A stretch of 12,599 nt of DNA, from the NCBI GenBank assembly GCA_023393375.1, contig JAEWLI010000050.1, forward strand, positions 1-12,599, in the 5' to 3' direction. The notes below the pieces were generated by a model, which worked only from the letters and a program-made list of their open reading frames with translations, did not search any database and was not told the origin of the DNA. The translations under genes were made by a program, and so were the position numbers. This document shows positions 10,373-12,599 of this stretch, piece after piece. The stretch is from Bacteroidota bacterium (GTDB lineage: Bacteria > Bacteroidota > Bacteroidia > Cytophagales > Cyclobacteriaceae). Each line of letters begins with the position of its first letter. Position 1 is the first letter of the stretch.

Positions 10373-12599
10373 ATGAAGAAAATTTTTATCACCCTAATTA
10401 TAGGGACAGCATTTTTATTGCCTTGTCACAGAGCTAATTGTCAGGACATCTTGAACGCTACCGCAAAGATGGATACAACACAAGCATCTGTACGTACAAT
10501 TATCGATAGGTTGAAGAGTATTGAATCTATTCATCTTTCGTACAACGAAAAAAACCTGGACCTCGACAAAATCATCTATCTGCCGGCTGGGACAGTTACC
10601 GTGCAGGAACTACTTGACCTGGTTAGTGACAAGCTTGGATTGGAATATCAATTTCACGGAAAACAAATCATACTAAAAAGCAAATCGGCTTACAAATATG
10701 GTGAATCAAGAAACTACACCATTAGCGGCTATATCAAAGACAAAGCTACAGGTGAAAGTTTACTCGGAGCTACTGTTCAACTAAAAGGTACCACAATAGG
10801 AGCTACTACCAATTTATACGGCTACTACTCATTAACATTTCCTAAAGGCGATGTTACATTGGTTTACTCTTATATGGGTTATCAAAAAGAAGAACGATCC
10901 ATTGATTTGAACGACAATATTACCCTAACCATCGAACTGGCTGAAGAAACATCCCAACTGAAAGAGGTGGTGATTACCGGGCAAAAACCCGATGACAATG
11001 TTGCCGTCAACCAAATGAGCTACAATAAAATTGAAGCCAGAACAATTGAACAAATACCCGCTCTTTTTGGGGAAGTTGATCCGCTGAAAGTGATAAGACT
11101 GTTACCAGGGGTGAGTATGACCAGTGAAACCAGTTCGAGCTTTAGTGTGAGGGGTGGCGGACATGACCAAAATCTCATCCTGCTGGATGAGGCTGTGGTA
11201 TATAATCCATCACATCTCATCGGGATCTTTTCTACGTTCAACAACGATGCCATCAAAAGCATGGAGTTCTATAAGGGTAATATGCCGGCACGTTATGGAG
11301 GCCGATTATCATCGTTGCTTGATGTGCGTATGAAGGAGGGCAACAACAAAAAACTAAGCGGGCAAGGAGGTATAAGTCCGATTGCTTCCAGACTCACTTT
11401 AGAGGTTCCATTGATAAAAGAAAAGAGTTCAATGGTATTGTCGGGCCGACGCACCTATATGGATGTATTTACCAAACTAAATGAAGAGACAAAAGATGCC
11501 ATTTTGCACTTTTACGACTTCAATGCAAAGATAAATTACAACCTCAATGAGCGAAACCAGCTTTTCATTTCCTCTTACTGGGGAAGAGATGCGTTTGGCA
11601 TAGATACCGACGATTTTAATACAAAATTTGCTTGGGGAAACTTTACAGGAACTATGCGGTGGAACAGGCTCTACAGCCAAAAACTGTTTTCCAATGTGTC
11701 GTTAATTTACAGCAATTACAACTATAATTTAGGATTAGGGGCTAACGACATGAAGATAGATTGGGGAGCCCGTATGAATGATTATACCTTAAAAATAGAT
11801 TATGACTATTTTTTGTCACCACAACATACACTGTACTTTGGTGCTTCTTCATCTTTACATGTATTCAATCCTGGTGAAATGAAATTAAAGTATGGGAGTT
11901 CGTCAAATACCATCAAATCACTCTTTAGTCGAGCCCTTGAACATGGGATTTATATAAGCATGGACAATCAATTTGCTGATGGTCGCCTGCTGATAAGCCC
12001 TGGATTACGTTTATCAGCACTTCAAAATCTTGGTTCCTATACTTTGTACGACTTCGATGAGCAAGGGGAAGTTATTCATACTACCAACTATGAAAGCGGA
12101 GACATCTTCAATACTTTTGCCCATTTGGAACCACGTCTGGCAATGACTTACCGAATCACAGATGCCATGTCCATCAAAACAGGTTACGCACGATCTATCC
12201 AATACCTGCATCTGGCATCTAACTCGGTGGCAGGTACTCCACTCGATGTCTGGGTGCCTGCTACACCAAATGTAAAACCCCAGAAATCAGACCAATATAC
12301 GTTCGGCATCTTCCAGAACTTCCTGAATAACAAGCTGGAAACTTCAGTTGAGGTGTATTATAAGGAAATGATAGGTCAAATAGATTTTAAAGATCATGCT
12401 AATCTAATGCTGAATAAGTATATGGAGGCAGAATTCAGGGCAGGTTTGGGTAAATCTTATGGTATAGAAATGCTTATCAGAAAACCCGAAGGCAAACTGA
12501 ACGGGTGGATCAGCTATACTTACTCAAAATCTACACGCAGGATAAAAGGTGTGAACGATGGTTCGGAATATTTATCCCCACATGATCGTCCTCACAACC
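10373..12599 (+). CDS. TonB-dependent receptor with STN and carboxypeptidase-regulatory-like domains (3' end outside window)
   Basis: Outer-membrane active transporter and signal transducer; 742 codons are present and the frame is still open at the window end. Signal peptide MKKIFITLIIGTAFLLP to about ANCQ (21-24). An STN domain (about 38-102) would contact FecR. A carboxypeptidase-regulatory-like domain (about 115-190) has YTISGYIKDKATGESLLGATVQLKGT. EVVITG (198-203) could be the TonB box. The plug (about 205-320) has LLPGVSMTSETSSSFSVRGGG, LILLDEAVVYNPSHLIGIFS and PARYGGRLSSLLDVRMKEG. The barrel starts near 330. The plug wording (YNPSHL, YGGRLSSLLDVRMKEG) fits receptors I associate with downstream DUF4249 lipoproteins rather than SusC/SusD pairs, a memory-based inference. 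The substrate is unknown. The fecR gene 36 bp upstream suggests a transport-plus-signalling unit. The start ATG at 10373 gives the intact signal peptide. Confidence 0.94.
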   Translation, partial: MKKIFITLIIGTAFLLPCHRANCQDILNATAKMDTTQASVRTIIDRLKSIESIHLSYNEKNLDLDKIIYLPAGTVTVQELLDLVSDKLGLEYQFHGKQIILKSKSAYKYGESRNYTISGYIKDKATGESLLGATVQLKGTTIGATTNLYGYYSLTFPKGDVTLVYSYMGYQKEERSIDLNDNITLTIELAEETSQLKEVVITGQKPDDNVAVNQMSYNKIEARTIEQIPALFGEVDPLKVIRLLPGVSMTSETSSSFSVRGGGHDQNLILLDEAVVYNPSHLIGIFSTFNNDAIKSMEFYKGNMPARYGGRLSSLLDVRMKEGNNKKLSGQGGISPIASRLTLEVPLIKEKSSMVLSGRRTYMDVFTKLNEETKDAILHFYDFNAKINYNLNERNQLFISSYWGRDAFGIDTDDFNTKFAWGNFTGTMRWNRLYSQKLFSNVSLIYSNYNYNLGLGANDMKIDWGARMNDYTLKIDYDYFLSPQHTLYFGASSSLHVFNPGEMKLKYGSSSNTIKSLFSRALEHGIYISMDNQFADGRLLISPGLRLSALQNLGSYTLYDFDEQGEVIHTTNYESGDIFNTFAHLEPRLAMTYRITDAMSIKTGYARSIQYLHLASNSVAGTPLDVWVPATPNVKPQKSDQYTFGIFQNFLNNKLETSVEVYYKEMIGQIDFKDHANLMLNKYMEAEFRAGLGKSYGIEMLIRKPEGKLNGWISYTYSKSTRRIKGVNDGSEYLSPHDRPHN

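Overview
The window looks like chromosomal DNA of a Bacteroidetes (Bacteroidota) bacterium. The evidence is a FecR-like anti-sigma factor with a C-terminal DUF4974-type domain next to a TonB-dependent receptor that carries STN and carboxypeptidase-regulatory-like domains. A TPR-containing HisKA_3-type sensor kinase paired with a NarL/LuxR regulator, several predicted lipoproteins, the near absence of Shine-Dalgarno sequences and several promoters of the TTG-N19/20-TAnnTTTG type point the same way. No rRNA, tRNA, CRISPR array, transposase or integrase gene was found.

Layout. Positions 2-985 hold the 3' end of a ClpC-type AAA+ unfoldase, closed by a strong intrinsic terminator. From about 1.1 to 3.8 kb lies an accessory islet: an AAC(3)-I-like GNAT acetyltransferase, a 490-bp non-coding stretch, a HigB/HigA-type toxin-antitoxin pair, and a very AT-rich gene with a DUF4259-like N-terminus and an Imm26-like C-terminal part. 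The non-coding stretch contains a decayed fragment of an outer-membrane barrel gene and four 21-bp tandem repeats. The intact relative of the decayed barrel gene lies just beyond the islet at 3825-4316 (minus strand), so two copies of the same sequence in the same orientation bracket the toxin-antitoxin and AT-rich genes.

From 4.4 to 7.3 kb a TPR sensor kinase (minus) and its likely partner LuxR-type response regulator (plus) are transcribed divergently. They are followed by two convergent lipoprotein genes: an unrecognised one (7410-8150, plus) and a TolB/PD40-like beta-propeller (8164-9096, minus). Each of these two has a nearly ideal Bacteroidetes promoter. From 9368 to the window end lie fecR and a TonB-dependent receptor that runs off the edge. 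In this family the receptor's STN domain signals to FecR, which controls an ECF sigma factor. No sigma factor gene sits upstream of fecR here, so the partner must be encoded elsewhere or be absent.

I see no single completely new system. The most interesting parts are the islet's architecture (barrel-gene remnant with only synonymous differences, 21-bp phased repeats with a palindromic core, toxin-antitoxin operator over a near-leaderless promoter, orphan Imm26-like gene) and the FecR/receptor pair without a sigma factor.
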